Shown here: positions 40,371-50,025 of the stretch, piece after piece
Layout: the number at the start of each line of letters is the position of its first letter
Numbering within the stretch: position 1 is the stretch's first letter
Source of the DNA: an uncultured Prochlorococcus sp.
GTDB taxonomy: Bacteria > Cyanobacteriota > Cyanobacteriia > PCC-6307 > Cyanobiaceae
NCBI GenBank assembly: GCA_902617605.1
Contig: CACMXO010000001.1
Location: 62,001-126,000 of the forward strand
Direction of reading: 5' to 3'
DNA length: 64,000 nucleotides
The notes under the pieces: model-generated
What the model saw: the letters and a program-made list of their open reading frames with translations, nothing else
Database searches by the model: none
What the model was told of the DNA's origin: nothing
Program-made: the position numbers and the translations under genes

Positions 40371-41447
40371 TTAAAGATTAATTTTTAAAACTATACCTAA
40401 AATTATAAGTAAAATGTTGATTTTCCAAAAATTTTCAACTATTTTTTGTTCCTTAGTTCCTCTAAGTTCAAAATGGTGGTGAAGTGGAGCCATTAAAAAT
40501 ATGCGTTTACCTCTGTGAAAAAATTTTTTTGTAATTTTAAAAACCCCTACTTGAATCATTACTGATAATGATTCAATAATAAATATTCCCGAGAAAATAC
40601 ATAAGGTAAAAACGCTATTAGTTAATAGCGCAATAGAACCAAGAATTGCACCTATAGTTAAAGATCCAGTATCACCCATAAATATTTTTGCAGGATAACT
40701 ATTGTATTTGAGAAACCCCAAGCATATGCCGGACATTGAATAACATAAAATACTAAACACTAAAAGTTCTTGTTGTCCTTTCATTAATATTTCTGTTCCT
40801 AATCCATAAAAGACAATCCCACTGCAACCAGCTGCTAATCCATCTAGTCCATCTGTTAAGTTTACGGAATTACTTATTCCAACAAGTACTAGATAAGAAA
40901 TTGGTAAGATGAAAATATTAATATTTATTCCCCAAGAGTCAGATAGTAAGATGTATGGATCTATTAAATTTTTTTCATAAGCTAAAAATATAAAAATTAT
41001 TGAGATGATACTTTGAAGGGCAAATTTTTCTTTTGTTTTTAAACCTGTGTTCTCTTTTTTTTTAATGCTTAAATAATCATCTAAAAATCCTGTCATAAAG
41101 AAACCAAAAACAGTAAGTAATAAGAGAAATAATTTTAGGGAATCTAAATTTATGGTTAATATCATTAGAAAAATTAAAAAAGGGATTATCATAAAAATCC
41201 CACCCATTGTTGGTGTATCACTTTTTTTAAAGTGATTAGCTGGACCTTCATTCCTAATGTTTTGAAGTAAATTAAATTTTTTTATAATCTTTAAACCATT
41301 TTTCGTTGTAAAAATAGAAATAAAGAAGAATAATATGTAAACTCCTGTAAAAATAAAATTTTTAAAAAAATAGGAAGTGGCTATTAAAGCAAAAGTATTT
41401 AATATTATTAAAGATTCAAAGTTAAACTTTTTAATCTTCCCAATCAT
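40371..41447 (-). CDS. mraY: Phospho-N-acetylmuramoyl-pentapeptide transferase
   Basis: MraY attaches the muramoyl-pentapeptide to undecaprenyl phosphate, making lipid I at the inner membrane. The 358-residue protein has about ten hydrophobic helices. The catalytic aspartates are seen in GFLDDYLSIKKK near residue 115 and NLTDGLDGLAAG near 195, and the histidine loop in APLHHHFELRG near 325. A KSDTPTMGGI motif lies near residue 75. Its start overlaps the DUF3134 gene by 17 bases. Confidence 0.95.
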   Translation of the reverse strand: MIGKIKKFNFESLIILNTFALIATSYFFKNFIFTGVYILFFFISIFTTKNGLKIIKKFNLLQNIRNEGPANHFKKSDTPTMGGIFMIIPFLIFLMILTINLDSLKLFLLLLTVFGFFMTGFLDDYLSIKKKENTGLKTKEKFALQSIISIIFIFLAYEKNLIDPYILLSDSWGININIFILPISYLVLVGISNSVNLTDGLDGLAAGCSGIVFYGLGTEILMKGQQELLVFSILCYSMSGICLGFLKYNSYPAKIFMGDTGSLTIGAILGSIALLTNSVFTLCIFSGIFIIESLSVMIQVGVFKITKKFFHRGKRIFLMAPLHHHFELRGTKEQKIVENFWKINILLIILGIVLKINL

Positions 41448-41712
41448 CTTCTAACGAAGGATCTTCTTCAGTTTTATAATCTTCTTTTTCTCCCATAAGT
41501 GCTGAAAGTTCTTCTTCTTCTATTGTACTAATTTCTTGTGAATCTCCATCTTTTTCAGCAACAAGTCTACCTGTATTTTCAAGCCAAGAAAGTAGATCTG
41601 GTTCATCTCTTAAAGGTAAAACCGGAGCTGGTTCATTTCTGTGGTAGCAAGTTAAAGCAGGGTTAACTTCAGAAATATCGTCTAATCTAAGTTTTAGTTT
41701 ATTTGAGTCCAT
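41431..41712 (-). CDS. DUF3134-family acidic small protein
   Basis: The 93-residue protein has the conserved N-terminal block NPALTCYHRNEPAPVLPLRDEPDLLSW, cut short here, and an acidic tail ending EDDWED. I recall this as DUF3134, a cyanobacterial family without known function. The acidic tail (about residues 57-93) is probably disordered. It overlaps mraY by 17 bases at its 3' end, so the two are likely co-expressed. Confidence 0.75.
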   Translation of the reverse strand: MDSNKLKLRLDDISEVNPALTCYHRNEPAPVLPLRDEPDLLSWLENTGRLVAEKDGDSQEISTIEEEELSALMGEKEDYKTEEDPSLEDDWED

Positions 41713-41746
41713 TAATAGCTATGTTCTATATATAAGATAATACATA

Positions 41747-41959
41747 ATGATGCGCACGAAAACTTTGTTAGATAAAGCAAATTTAAAATACCTTTTAATT
41801 TGGCTAATTTCATTGTTTTTATCTGGATTATTAAAATTTATTGGATACTTGAATTCTGATGTTTTAATAATAAATAATTTTCTTCTCTTATCATTAGTTT
41901 TTGGTCCAGCTCTTTTGGTTACAATAATATTAGTTTTTAATAAGTTTTCAAATTCTTAA
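41747..41959 (+). CDS. Small membrane protein with two predicted transmembrane segments
   Basis: The 70-residue ORF encodes hydrophobic segments at about residues 15-34 and 44-64, separated by a short polar loop, with a basic N-terminus. No domain is recognised. It is divergent from DUF3134 with a 34-base gap and ends 35 bases before argG on the same strand. Its size and place make it likely real, but it lacks a family assignment. Confidence 0.55.
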   Translation: MMRTKTLLDKANLKYLLIWLISLFLSGLLKFIGYLNSDVLIINNFLLLSLVFGPALLVTIILVFNKFSNS

Positions 41960-41994
41960 TTAAGTCAAAATTTAAATTTATGGAGCAAATTTAA

Positions 41995-43209
41995 ATGCAA
42001 CAGGTCAAAAAAGTTGTACTAGCCTATTCTGGTGGCGTCGATACCAGCGTTTGTATTCCATATTTAAAGAATGAATATGGTATCTCAGAAGTGATTACTT
42101 TTGTGGCAGATCTTGGACAAGGCGAAGATTTGGAATTTATTAGACAAAAAGCTTTAAGTTCTGGTGCATCTAAATCAATTGTTGGCAATTTAGTCAATAG
42201 TTTTGTTGAGAAATATGCTTTTCCAGCAATTAGAGCAAACGCATTATATTTGGATAAATATCCTCTGTCTACAGCACTTGCCAGACCTTTAATTGCTGAA
42301 AACCTTGTAAATACTGCAAGAGAGATTAATGCCGATGCAGTAGCTCATGGTTGTACTGGGAAAGGGAATGATCAAGTTCGATTTGATTTAGCAATTAATG
42401 CTTTAGGACCTGATTTAAAAATAATTACTCCTGCAAGGGAGTGGAATATGAGTAGAGAAGAGGCGATATTGTATGGAGAAAAATTTGGTATTCCTGCGCC
42501 CGTATCCAAAAAATCACCATATTCAATAGATGTAAACCTTCTTGGTAGAAGTGTTGAAGCGGGTATATTAGAAGATCCGATGCAAGAACCCCCTGAAGAT
42601 ATTTTTGCGATGACATCATCAATTAATAGTGCACCTGATTCTCCTCAAGATATAGAAATTATTTTTAAAAATGGTTTTCCTATAAGTATTAATAATGAAT
42701 TTTTAACTCCAGTGGAGATCATTCAAAAAGCTAATTATCTTGCAGGTGAACATGGTTTCGGAAGAATAGATATGATTGAAGATCGAGTAGTGGGAATTAA
42801 AAGTAGAGAAATTTATGAAACGCCAGGTCTTTTACTTTTAATAAAGGCTCATAAGGAATTAGAAAGCATAACATTAAATCCAGATGTTATTGACTTTAAA
42901 GGAATAGTTGAAAAAAAATGGGCTCAACTAGTTTATCAAGGTTTTTGGTTTGGTCCACTCAAAGAGAGTTTAGATTCATTTATATCATCAACTCAAAATT
43001 CAGTTAATGGAAGAGTAAAAATTAGACTTCATAAGGGGAATGCAACAGTAATTGGAAGAATCTCAGAAAATAATTCGCTTTATAGGGAAGATCTGGCAAC
43101 TTATAGTGAAGATGATGTTTTTAAACACTATTTAGCTGAGGGTTTTATTTATATGTGGGGTATGTCTAATAAAATATGGGCTGAATTAAATTCTAAAATA
43201 AAAAATTAA
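41995..43209 (+). CDS. argG: Argininosuccinate synthase
   Basis: ArgG joins citrulline and aspartate with ATP. The 404-residue protein begins with the PP-loop [10 protein letters not shown] (residues 10-19) and has [13 protein letters not shown] near residue 121, [15 protein letters not shown] near residue 176 and the YETPGLLLL block. The start is preceded by GGAG nine bases upstream. It converges on rpsF with only three bases between the two stop codons. Confidence 0.96.
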   Translation: MQQVKKVVLAYSGGVDTSVCIPYLKNEYGISEVITFVADLGQGEDLEFIRQKALSSGASKSIVGNLVNSFVEKYAFPAIRANALYLDKYPLSTALARPLIAENLVNTAREINADAVAHGCTGKGNDQVRFDLAINALGPDLKIITPAREWNMSREEAILYGEKFGIPAPVSKKSPYSIDVNLLGRSVEAGILEDPMQEPPEDIFAMTSSINSAPDSPQDIEIIFKNGFPISINNEFLTPVEIIQKANYLAGEHGFGRIDMIEDRVVGIKSREIYETPGLLLLIKAHKELESITLNPDVIDFKGIVEKKWAQLVYQGFWFGPLKESLDSFISSTQNSVNGRVKIRLHKGNATVIGRISENNSLYREDLATYSEDDVFKHYLAEGFIYMWGMSNKIWAELNSKIKN

Positions 43210-43212
43210 AAT

Positions 43213-43674
43213 TTAAGATTCTGCATTTACTTTGGTTTCAGTATCATCTTTTCCTACAGTTGAGCTATCTGCACTAGCTACTGGTTCTTTTTCTTTTGGT
43301 TCAACTTTAGTTTCTGGATTATCTTTATTCTCTGATTGGGATGTACTTTTATTGGAAGGTCTCGGGGTTGGTAAAGGCCCTTCTTGTTTAACGGTCATGT
43401 ATCTTATGACATCTTCACTAAGTCTCATTGCTTTTTCAATTTTAAAAATATGTTGTCCATCACCTTGATGACTCAATTGAACGTAAATCCCTTCTCTATG
43501 TTTTGCTATTTGATAGGCTAGTCTTCTCTTACCCCTCATTTGACTATCAAGGATAGTACCGCCAAATTCCTCTAAAAGTTTGTTGTATTTGTCAATGTGA
43601 TTTGTTACTTCATCTTCCGCAATATCTGGGCGGAGGATATACATTGTTTCGTAATAGGATTGTTGATCGTTCAT
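43213..43674 (-). CDS. rpsF: 30S ribosomal protein S6 with charged C-terminal tail
   Basis: The S6 core is clear: [34 protein letters not shown] and the [17 protein letters not shown] end near residue 100. About 50 further residues form a disordered Pro/Ser/Lys/Glu-rich tail beyond the usual S6 length. I prefer the ATG at 43674 (153 residues); a TTG at 43686 would add four residues but is buried in a small hairpin. rpsR, its usual partner, is not adjacent. A strong hairpin sits in the leader. Confidence 0.92.
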   Translation of the reverse strand: MNDQQSYYETMYILRPDIAEDEVTNHIDKYNKLLEEFGGTILDSQMRGKRRLAYQIAKHREGIYVQLSHQGDGQHIFKIEKAMRLSEDVIRYMTVKQEGPLPTPRPSNKSTSQSENKDNPETKVEPKEKEPVASADSSTVGKDDTETKVNAES

Positions 43675-43680
43675 AGTTTC

Positions 43681-43717
43681 AGACAAGGTCTTTGGCTCAT
43701 AAATTGATTTGATGAGC
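43681..43717 (-). promoter_or_regulatory. Two tandem hairpins in the rpsF leader
   Basis: Reading on the minus strand, GCTCAT and ATGAGC (43712-43717 and 43695-43700) close a stem that continues with AAAT/ATTT around a two-base loop: ten pairs with one bulged C. Directly after it, AGAC-CTT-GTCT (43681-43691) forms a second short stem. Together they end six bases before the preferred rpsF ATG. A role in autogenous control by S6 is inferred from position only. Confidence 0.5.
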
Positions 43718-43776
43718 GTCTGTTCATTATTAAAGATACATTACGATGGGTAGTTTCTTAAAACTTAGGATCATTT

Positions 43777-44637
43777 TTAAAGATATTTTTTTAGAGCGTC
43801 ATTCATAATATGAAAAGGCACCTCTAATCCATTTGTCCAAAATGATAATGATTCTATACCTTGAGCAACAAGCATTTCTAAACCATCGATGGTCATACAA
43901 CCTTTTTTGTTGCCTAGTTGTAATAGAGGAGTTGGAGCAGGATTGTAGATTAAATCGTAAACAATTGTTTTTGAGTTAAGTGATCTCCAAAAATCTTTTC
44001 CAAATGGCAATACATTTATTTCATTATTAGCTGTTTTCATTCCTACTGGTGTTGTATTTACAATTAAATCTGCTTCTTCGATTAAATTTTGAGCTTGATT
44101 GTCATTATTCAAGAAAGACTGAATTTCAATTTGATTTTTAAAATTTTTAGTTAATTCATCTAGTGATGATTTGTTACGAGATATTACTGAAATTTTTGAA
44201 AAATTTAAATTTATTAATCCCTGAATTACAGATCTTGCAGCACCGCCAGAGCCAAGAACTATAGATTGTTTCTTAGTTAGGTTTAATTTTTTTAATGGGT
44301 AAATAAATCCTTCTACATCCGTATTAGTTGCACTCCATTCTTTTTCAGAATTTAATTTCAGGGTATTAATTGCTTTGAGTTTGTTAGCAATAGGGGAAAT
44401 TTCACTACAAAGGTCAAATACTTTTTCTTTATGGGGAATTGTAATATTTAAACCTTGGCAATTAATTTTTTTTAAAGAACTAAGAACCAATTCTAGATCT
44501 TCATCTTTACAGGGTATAGCCATATAGATTAAATCTAAGCCTAAATATTGAAGGGCAGCATTTTGCATAATTGGTGACAAAGAGTGGCTTACCGGATTGC
44601 CAATTAGTGCAATAAAAGATGTTTTGCTTGAAATCAT
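43777..44637 (-). CDS. aroE: Shikimate dehydrogenase
   Basis: AroE reduces 3-dehydroshikimate with NADPH. The 286-residue protein has the substrate-binding GNPVSHSLSPIMQNAA (residues 13-28), the catalytic lysine in NITIPHKEKVF near residue 70, the NADP loop GSGGAARSV near 133 and NTTPVGM near 195. aroG, another shikimate pathway gene, lies 8 kb to the right. aroE is divergent from dnaK and precedes rpsF by 90 bases on the same strand. Confidence 0.95.
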   Translation of the reverse strand: MISSKTSFIALIGNPVSHSLSPIMQNAALQYLGLDLIYMAIPCKDEDLELVLSSLKKINCQGLNITIPHKEKVFDLCSEISPIANKLKAINTLKLNSEKEWSATNTDVEGFIYPLKKLNLTKKQSIVLGSGGAARSVIQGLINLNFSKISVISRNKSSLDELTKNFKNQIEIQSFLNNDNQAQNLIEEADLIVNTTPVGMKTANNEINVLPFGKDFWRSLNSKTIVYDLIYNPAPTPLLQLGNKKGCMTIDGLEMLVAQGIESLSFWTNGLEVPFHIMNDALKKYL

Positions 44638-44663
44638 GTTTAGAATTTTTTCTTTAAAAAATT

Positions 44664-44744
44664 ACGATCTGTTCGGGAACCACACCTCGTCCTTGAGTAA
44701 CAATAATGACGCCGATGACCGATTATGGAGAATATCAAATATAA
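44664..44744 (+). promoter_or_regulatory. GC-rich dnaK leader with a possible 12-codon mini-ORF
   Basis: Bases 44664-44724 contain about 49% G+C (30 of 61 by my count), well above the AT-rich neighbourhood. A GTTC-GG-GAAC inverted repeat lies at 44671-44680. An ATG at 44706 opens a 12-codon frame ([12 protein letters not shown]) ending at 44744, ten bases before the preferred dnaK start. Whether it is translated or structured is unknown. It is not a CIRCE element. Confidence 0.35.
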
Positions 44745-44754
44745 GAATTTACCC

Positions 44755-46665
44755 ATGGGTAAGGTTGTAGGAATCGATTTAGGAACAACTAATAGTTGTG
44801 TCGCTGTAATGGAAGGTGGTAAACCTACTGTAATAGCAAATGCTGAGGGTTTCAGAACTACTCCATCAGTTGTTGCATATACAAAAAATCAAGATCAGCT
44901 TGTTGGACAAATTGCAAAAAGACAAGCAGTTATGAACCCTGAAAACACTTTTTATTCAGCCAAGCGTTTTGTTGGTAGAAGAGTTGATGAAGTTAATGAA
45001 GAATCTAAAGAAGTTAGTTACTCTGTTGAAAAATCTGGTTCTAGTGTTAAATTAAAATGTCCAATTTTGGACAAGCAGTTTTCTCCTGAAGAGGTAAGTT
45101 CTCAAGTTTTAAGAAAGTTAGCAGATGACGCTGGTAAATATCTTGGTGATAAAGTTACACAGGCTGTAATTACAGTGCCAGCTTATTTTAATGATTCCCA
45201 AAGACAAGCTACAAAAGATGCAGGAAAAATTGCAGGTTTAGAAGTTCTCAGAATTGTTAATGAACCAACTGCTGCGGCTTTAGCCTATGGTTTGGATAAA
45301 GAAAATGAAAAAATTCTTGTTTTTGATTTAGGTGGAGGAACATTTGATGTCTCAGTTATTGAAGCAGGAGATGGAGTAACTGAAGTGCTTTCTACTTCTG
45401 GAGATACACATTTAGGTGGTGATGATTTTGATAGATGTATAGTAGATCACTTAGCTAGTACCTTTAAAGCTAATGAGGGAATTGATCTCAGACAAGATAA
45501 GCAAGCTTTGCAAAGATTAACTGAAGCTGCAGAAAAAGCAAAAATTGAGCTTTCAAATGCTACTCAAAGTGAGATAAATTTACCTTTTATTACAGCGACG
45601 CCTGAAGGACCAAAACATTTGGATTTGAATCTTACCAGAGCAAAGTTTGAGGAACTAGCAGCTTCTTTAATTGATAGGTGTAAGACCCCAGTTGAGAGAG
45701 CAATAAGTGATGCAAAAATTTCTACTAGTGAAATTGATGAAGTTGTTATGGTGGGAGGGTCATCTAGAATACCTGCTGTTTTAGATTTAGTAAAAAAAAT
45801 AATAGGTAAAGAACCAAATCAAACCGTTAATCCTGATGAGGTAGTAGCTGTTGGAGCTGCAATTCAGGGAGGAGTTTTAGCAGGAGAGGTTAAAGATATA
45901 TTATTGTTAGATGTTACTCCACTCTCTTTAGGTGTAGAGACTTTAGGAGGAGTAATGACAAAAATGATAAATCGAAATACTACAGTACCTACTAAAAAAT
46001 CTGAAACATATTCAACTGCTGTAGATGGTCAAACAAATGTTGAAATACATGTCTTACAAGGTGAAAGAGAAATGGCTTCAGATAACAAAAGTTTAGGAAC
46101 TTTTAGATTGGATGGTATACCTTCAGCCCCAAGAGGTGTTCCGCAAATTGAAGTAACATTTGACATTGATGCAAATGGTATTCTTAGCGTTACTGCTAAA
46201 GATAAAGGAAGTGGTAAAGAGCAAAGTATCTCTATTACTGGTGCTTCAACTTTATCTGATAATGAAGTAGAAAAAATGGTAAAAGATGCTGAATCAAATG
46301 CATCTGCAGATAAAGAAAAAAGAGAAAAAATCGATTTAAAGAATCAAGCTGAAACACTTGTATATCAGACAGAAAAACAACTTGGTGAGTTGGGGGATAA
46401 AATTGATGCTGCGGCAAAGTCTAAAGTTGAAGAAAAAAGTAATGCTTTAAAAGAGGCAACTTCTAAAGAAGATTATGAATCAATGAAAAAACTTCTTGAA
46501 GAACTTCAGCAAGAACTTTACGCAGTTGGTTCATCTGTTTATCAGCAACCAGGTAATCAGCCGCCTTCACCAGGAGGAGCACCGGGCGGCTCTGATCAGA
46601 ATGATTCAAACGAAAAAGGTGGAGATGATGTGATTGATGCCGATTTTACTGAAACGAAAGATTAA
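44755..46665 (+). CDS. dnaK: Chaperone protein DnaK (Hsp70)
   Basis: I start at the second ATG (44755), giving 636 residues beginning [18 protein letters not shown], as in other DnaK proteins; the first ATG adds ten residues with no counterpart. The ATPase domain has [13 protein letters not shown] near residue 187 and [10 protein letters not shown] near 334. The substrate-binding domain and helical lid follow, and the C-terminus ends in a Gly/Pro-rich linker and an acidic DDVIDADF tail. Cyanobacteria have several DnaK copies; this looks like the main housekeeping type. The final four bases are shared with the convergent oxidase gene. Confidence 0.96.
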   Translation: MGKVVGIDLGTTNSCVAVMEGGKPTVIANAEGFRTTPSVVAYTKNQDQLVGQIAKRQAVMNPENTFYSAKRFVGRRVDEVNEESKEVSYSVEKSGSSVKLKCPILDKQFSPEEVSSQVLRKLADDAGKYLGDKVTQAVITVPAYFNDSQRQATKDAGKIAGLEVLRIVNEPTAAALAYGLDKENEKILVFDLGGGTFDVSVIEAGDGVTEVLSTSGDTHLGGDDFDRCIVDHLASTFKANEGIDLRQDKQALQRLTEAAEKAKIELSNATQSEINLPFITATPEGPKHLDLNLTRAKFEELAASLIDRCKTPVERAISDAKISTSEIDEVVMVGGSSRIPAVLDLVKKIIGKEPNQTVNPDEVVAVGAAIQGGVLAGEVKDILLLDVTPLSLGVETLGGVMTKMINRNTTVPTKKSETYSTAVDGQTNVEIHVLQGEREMASDNKSLGTFRLDGIPSAPRGVPQIEVTFDIDANGILSVTAKDKGSGKEQSISITGASTLSDNEVEKMVKDAESNASADKEKREKIDLKNQAETLVYQTEKQLGELGDKIDAAAKSKVEEKSNALKEATSKEDYESMKKLLEELQQELYAVGSSVYQQPGNQPPSPGGAPGGSDQNDSNEKGGDDVIDADFTETKD

Positions 46666-47744
46666 AAAAGGTAATTTTTAATTTCATTAGCAACCCATCT
46701 AGAACAAGCCGGAGCCAGTAAAATTCCATTTTTATAAAAACCTGTACATATTAATAGTCCATCATCAAGATTTTTCATTATTGGTGAAGGCTCACCATCA
46801 GGTCTTGACCTTATTCCGTACCATTTTTTGGAAATCTTCCCTTTCATCAGCCAATTTGGTTTTTTATCGAGAAAATTTGTGAGTTTTTCGAATGTATTTT
46901 CTTCTGGCTTAGTACTATATTCGTCAGTTGATCCAATAATTAGCTTATTTTTTGATTTTGGAATTATATTTTTACCATTTATATTGAATTGTTTCGGCAG
47001 CGATAATAAATCGACCTCGGCATCATTTACATCAATTTCCATAGCTTGACCCAAGACAGGTTTTAATGTGATGTTGTGAGATATGTTATCTATTAATTCA
47101 ACTGCTTTAAGTGAATTGCACAAAATAACAATATCAGATTTGATGTTTTCATTATTTCTTGTTGTAGAAATCCAATGATTGTTAGTTTTTCTGATTTTTA
47201 TTATTTCTCCTTCTGAAAAATTGATTTTTTTATTTTTTAGATATTTATTTAATGTTTGAAGTAAAGAAAAAGGATTTATTCTTCCATCTTTGAAGGAGAT
47301 CATTCCTTTTATATTTTGTGTTTGGAAGGCTTTATTAATATTCTGGATAAATATTGAGTCTCTTTCTAGAATTCTTAAGTTTTGATCATTATTTTCATAA
47401 ATAAATTTCTCTAATTTTTTAAACTTTTCTTCATTGGTAGTTAGTTGTATTAATGGTTTTTCGATATTTAATTCACTATTGAATTTTTGAAGAAATTTAA
47501 TCCATTTTGGCCATAATTCAATGCTTTGTTTCCTGAGATCCCAGCTTCTACCTCTCCTTTTTTGATACATATTACCCATTAGTAAGCCTAAAGCTGCATA
47601 GCTACTATTTTGGGGTTCAGTTGGATCTATTATCGTTACCTGGAAACCTAATTCTGATAATTCTAAGGCGTTAAATTTTCCAATAATCCCTGATCCAATA
47701 ATAACTATGTGTGCTTTTTGAAAATTTTCATTTAAGCTTTTCAT
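46662..47744 (-). CDS. FAD-dependent amine oxidase, glycine oxidase (ThiO)-like
   Basis: The 360-residue protein has the FAD-binding motif [16 protein letters not shown] at residues 14-29 and the D-amino acid oxidase fold. A C-terminal segment, [18 protein letters not shown], is followed by [14 protein letters not shown]. In cyanobacteria such proteins are usually annotated ThiO or DadA-like and supply dehydroglycine for thiazole synthesis. The thiO role is plausible but not proved, as no thiazole gene is adjacent; thiL is distant. Confidence 0.8.
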   Translation of the reverse strand: MKSLNENFQKAHIVIIGSGIIGKFNALELSELGFQVTIIDPTEPQNSSYAALGLLMGNMYQKRRGRSWDLRKQSIELWPKWIKFLQKFNSELNIEKPLIQLTTNEEKFKKLEKFIYENNDQNLRILERDSIFIQNINKAFQTQNIKGMISFKDGRINPFSLLQTLNKYLKNKKINFSEGEIIKIRKTNNHWISTTRNNENIKSDIVILCNSLKAVELIDNISHNITLKPVLGQAMEIDVNDAEVDLLSLPKQFNINGKNIIPKSKNKLIIGSTDEYSTKPEENTFEKLTNFLDKKPNWLMKGKISKKWYGIRSRPDGEPSPIMKNLDDGLLICTGFYKNGILLAPACSRWVANEIKNYLF

Positions 47745-47792
47745 TGATATATTAGAAATACTTGTTTATTTGACTAAATAGTTAAAGATTTT

Positions 47793-48647
47793 TTGGAACA
47801 TCCTTCAATTATATTCAAAATTGTCTGTCCCGATCGTCCTGGTCTTGTCAGTTTACTTACAAGTTGGATTTCAAATTACGGTGGCAACATAAAACATTCT
47901 GATCATCATACAGATCAAGATGCGGGATTATTTCTCAGTCGAATTGAATGGAATAGTAAAAATGCAATTATTAATAGAGATGAAATTTATAAAGAATTTG
48001 AAAAAATTGCAGATGAAGTAAATGGAAAATTTAACGTAAATTATTCTGATGAAATTCCGAATGTTGCTATTTTTGTGAGTAAACAAAATCATTGTTTGAT
48101 TGATTTACTTTGGCGAGTAAGAAATGGAGAACTCAAAATGAAAGTACCGTTAATAATTTCAAATCATTCTGATCTTGAAAATATTGCAAATGATTTTAAT
48201 GCAAAATTTGTACACATTAATACCTTTAAAATAGATAAAACTATTGTTGAAGATGAAGTTTTAAATTTATTAAAAGAATATGAAATTGATCTTGTTGTAT
48301 TAGCCAAATATATGCAAATTCTGAGTGATTCTTTTTTAAAAAAGTTTTCTTCAATAATAAATATTCATCATTCTTTCTTACCTGCATTTAAGGGCGCCCA
48401 ACCATACCATCGAGCATGGAAGAGAGGAGTTAAATTAATCGGTGCTACTGCTCACTATGTTACTGAAGATCTTGATGAAGGCCCGATAATAGAGCAATGT
48501 ACAGTAAACGTAAGTCATAGAGATGAAGTTGATGATTTGATAAGAAAAGGAAGAGATATTGAAAGAATAGCTTTAGCAAGAGCGGTTAGATTACATCTAA
48601 ATCATCAAGTATTTGTTTATAACAGCAAAACTGCTGTTTTTGATTGA
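47793..48647 (+). CDS. purU: Formyltetrahydrofolate deformylase
   Basis: PurU hydrolyses 10-formyl-THF to THF and formate, balancing one-carbon pools. The 284-residue protein has an N-terminal ACT domain (residues 1-85, with CPDRPGLVSLLTSWI) and a formyltransferase-like domain with the catalytic pattern NIHHSFLPAFKGAQPYHRA near residue 197 and the aspartate in GATAHYVTEDLDEGPII near 220. The start is the TTG at 47793; an in-frame stop lies 18 bases upstream and no ATG is available. Confidence 0.94.
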   Translation: MEHPSIIFKIVCPDRPGLVSLLTSWISNYGGNIKHSDHHTDQDAGLFLSRIEWNSKNAIINRDEIYKEFEKIADEVNGKFNVNYSDEIPNVAIFVSKQNHCLIDLLWRVRNGELKMKVPLIISNHSDLENIANDFNAKFVHINTFKIDKTIVEDEVLNLLKEYEIDLVVLAKYMQILSDSFLKKFSSIINIHHSFLPAFKGAQPYHRAWKRGVKLIGATAHYVTEDLDEGPIIEQCTVNVSHRDEVDDLIRKGRDIERIALARAVRLHLNHQVFVYNSKTAVFD

Positions 48648-48657
48648 AGATAGTTTC

Positions 48658-50016
48658 TTAGTCTTCTAATTCTATTTGTATTTGTCTTTCATAAATTGAT
48701 TCTTCATTAAATGCTCTTGCTATCAAGAAACTGGCAATGCAGCTGATTAAGACAGGTTTCATTATTAATAAATTTTTTGTTAAAGCAAAAGCTAAAAACA
48801 TTGCGGTTATTGGTGTTCGCGAACATCCAGCTACGAAAGCTCCCATTCCCGCAAAAATGTATGTACTTGGAGCATGCCCTGTCGCAATTTCTACCCAGCC
48901 TCCCATTATTAGTCCGATTGACCCTCCTAAAGTAAGCATTGGATAGAATAATCCTCCAGGAGCTCCAGATGCTGCAGCTAAACCTGTCGTAATAAATATT
49001 ACTAAAACTGCTAATAAAGCAATTCCAATACTTGTATTTTGTTCAGCTATTATTTTCTGTAATTCATCTAAATTGTGAAATGTACTGGGTAAACAAGAGT
49101 AGATACTTCCTAAAATAAGTCCACAGATACTCATTTTTAATACAAATTTATTTTTATACCACTTTTTCCCAAGATTTTGCATTAACAAAACATATCTGCT
49201 GTATAATTCTGCAAATATTCCAATAATTATTCCTAGTAAAACTAAGTAAATAAAATCTACAGGTAAGAAAAAAACTGATGGATCATATTCTTTTTGAATT
49301 AAAAATCCGAGGTTAAAATCAAAGCCTCCTGCTTTTGGATCTAAACCCAAGGCTTGAATAATATCAGCAGAAGAATCTGCAATAAAAGTTGTAATTAATA
49401 CTAATAGTAAAACTACTGGTCTAGCTGAGTTTAATAATTCTTCTATTGCATAGACAAACCCTCCTAATGGAGCGCTAAATACTGCAGCTATTCCAGCACC
49501 ACCACCTGCTGCTACTATTACTCTTCTGAAAGCTGTAGGAGCTTTGAGCCACTTGGCCATTTGCCAAGCTACTGATCCTCCCATTTGAACTGATGGACCT
49601 TCTGGACCCAAAGGGAATCCACTACCAATGGCAATAATGCCTGATATGAGTTTTACTAAGCCTACTTTTAAATTCATTGGAACTTTTTTATGTCTTAAGA
49701 AACCCATGATTTGACTCACACCTGAACCTTTTGCAGCAGGTGCTATATTCTTGATCAAATATCCTGCAATAGCTCCTCCTAGAGCTCCAAAAATAGGTAA
49801 GATCGCAATAGATGGGAATTGGTCTAATAATGCTAATCTCCAGTTATTAATAAAATAGATTCCAGTTTTAAAAGATATGCTTGTAATTGAGGCTCCTAAA
49901 CCTGTTAATAAGAGAGAAAATGCAACGACTAGAGATCTTTGTTTTAATAATTTTTTGATGCTGCGCGAAGAATTATTACTTGTTTTTTGAATATTATCTT
50001 TTATAAAGTTTGGCAT
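48658..50016 (-). CDS. CLC-family chloride channel/antiporter
   Basis: The 452-residue membrane protein has about ten or more hydrophobic helices. The CLC signatures are GSGVS at residues 97-101 (the usual proline is serine), GPEGP with the gating glutamate at 139, and GGLFYP near 350. The paired glutamates IEE at 191-193 match the internal proton glutamate of exchangers, so it is probably a chloride/proton antiporter. It lies ten bases from the end of purU and ten bases after acnB. Confidence 0.92.
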   Translation of the reverse strand: MPNFIKDNIQKTSNNSSRSIKKLLKQRSLVVAFSLLLTGLGASITSISFKTGIYFINNWRLALLDQFPSIAILPIFGALGGAIAGYLIKNIAPAAKGSGVSQIMGFLRHKKVPMNLKVGLVKLISGIIAIGSGFPLGPEGPSVQMGGSVAWQMAKWLKAPTAFRRVIVAAGGGAGIAAVFSAPLGGFVYAIEELLNSARPVVLLLVLITTFIADSSADIIQALGLDPKAGGFDFNLGFLIQKEYDPSVFFLPVDFIYLVLLGIIIGIFAELYSRYVLLMQNLGKKWYKNKFVLKMSICGLILGSIYSCLPSTFHNLDELQKIIAEQNTSIGIALLAVLVIFITTGLAAASGAPGGLFYPMLTLGGSIGLIMGGWVEIATGHAPSTYIFAGMGAFVAGCSRTPITAMFLAFALTKNLLIMKPVLISCIASFLIARAFNEESIYERQIQIELED

Positions 50017-50025
50017 AGTCCATGA

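Noticed and set aside
41980-41994. Four-codon mini-ORF just before argG
   Set aside because: The ATG GAG is simply the GGAG ribosome-binding site of argG read as codons.
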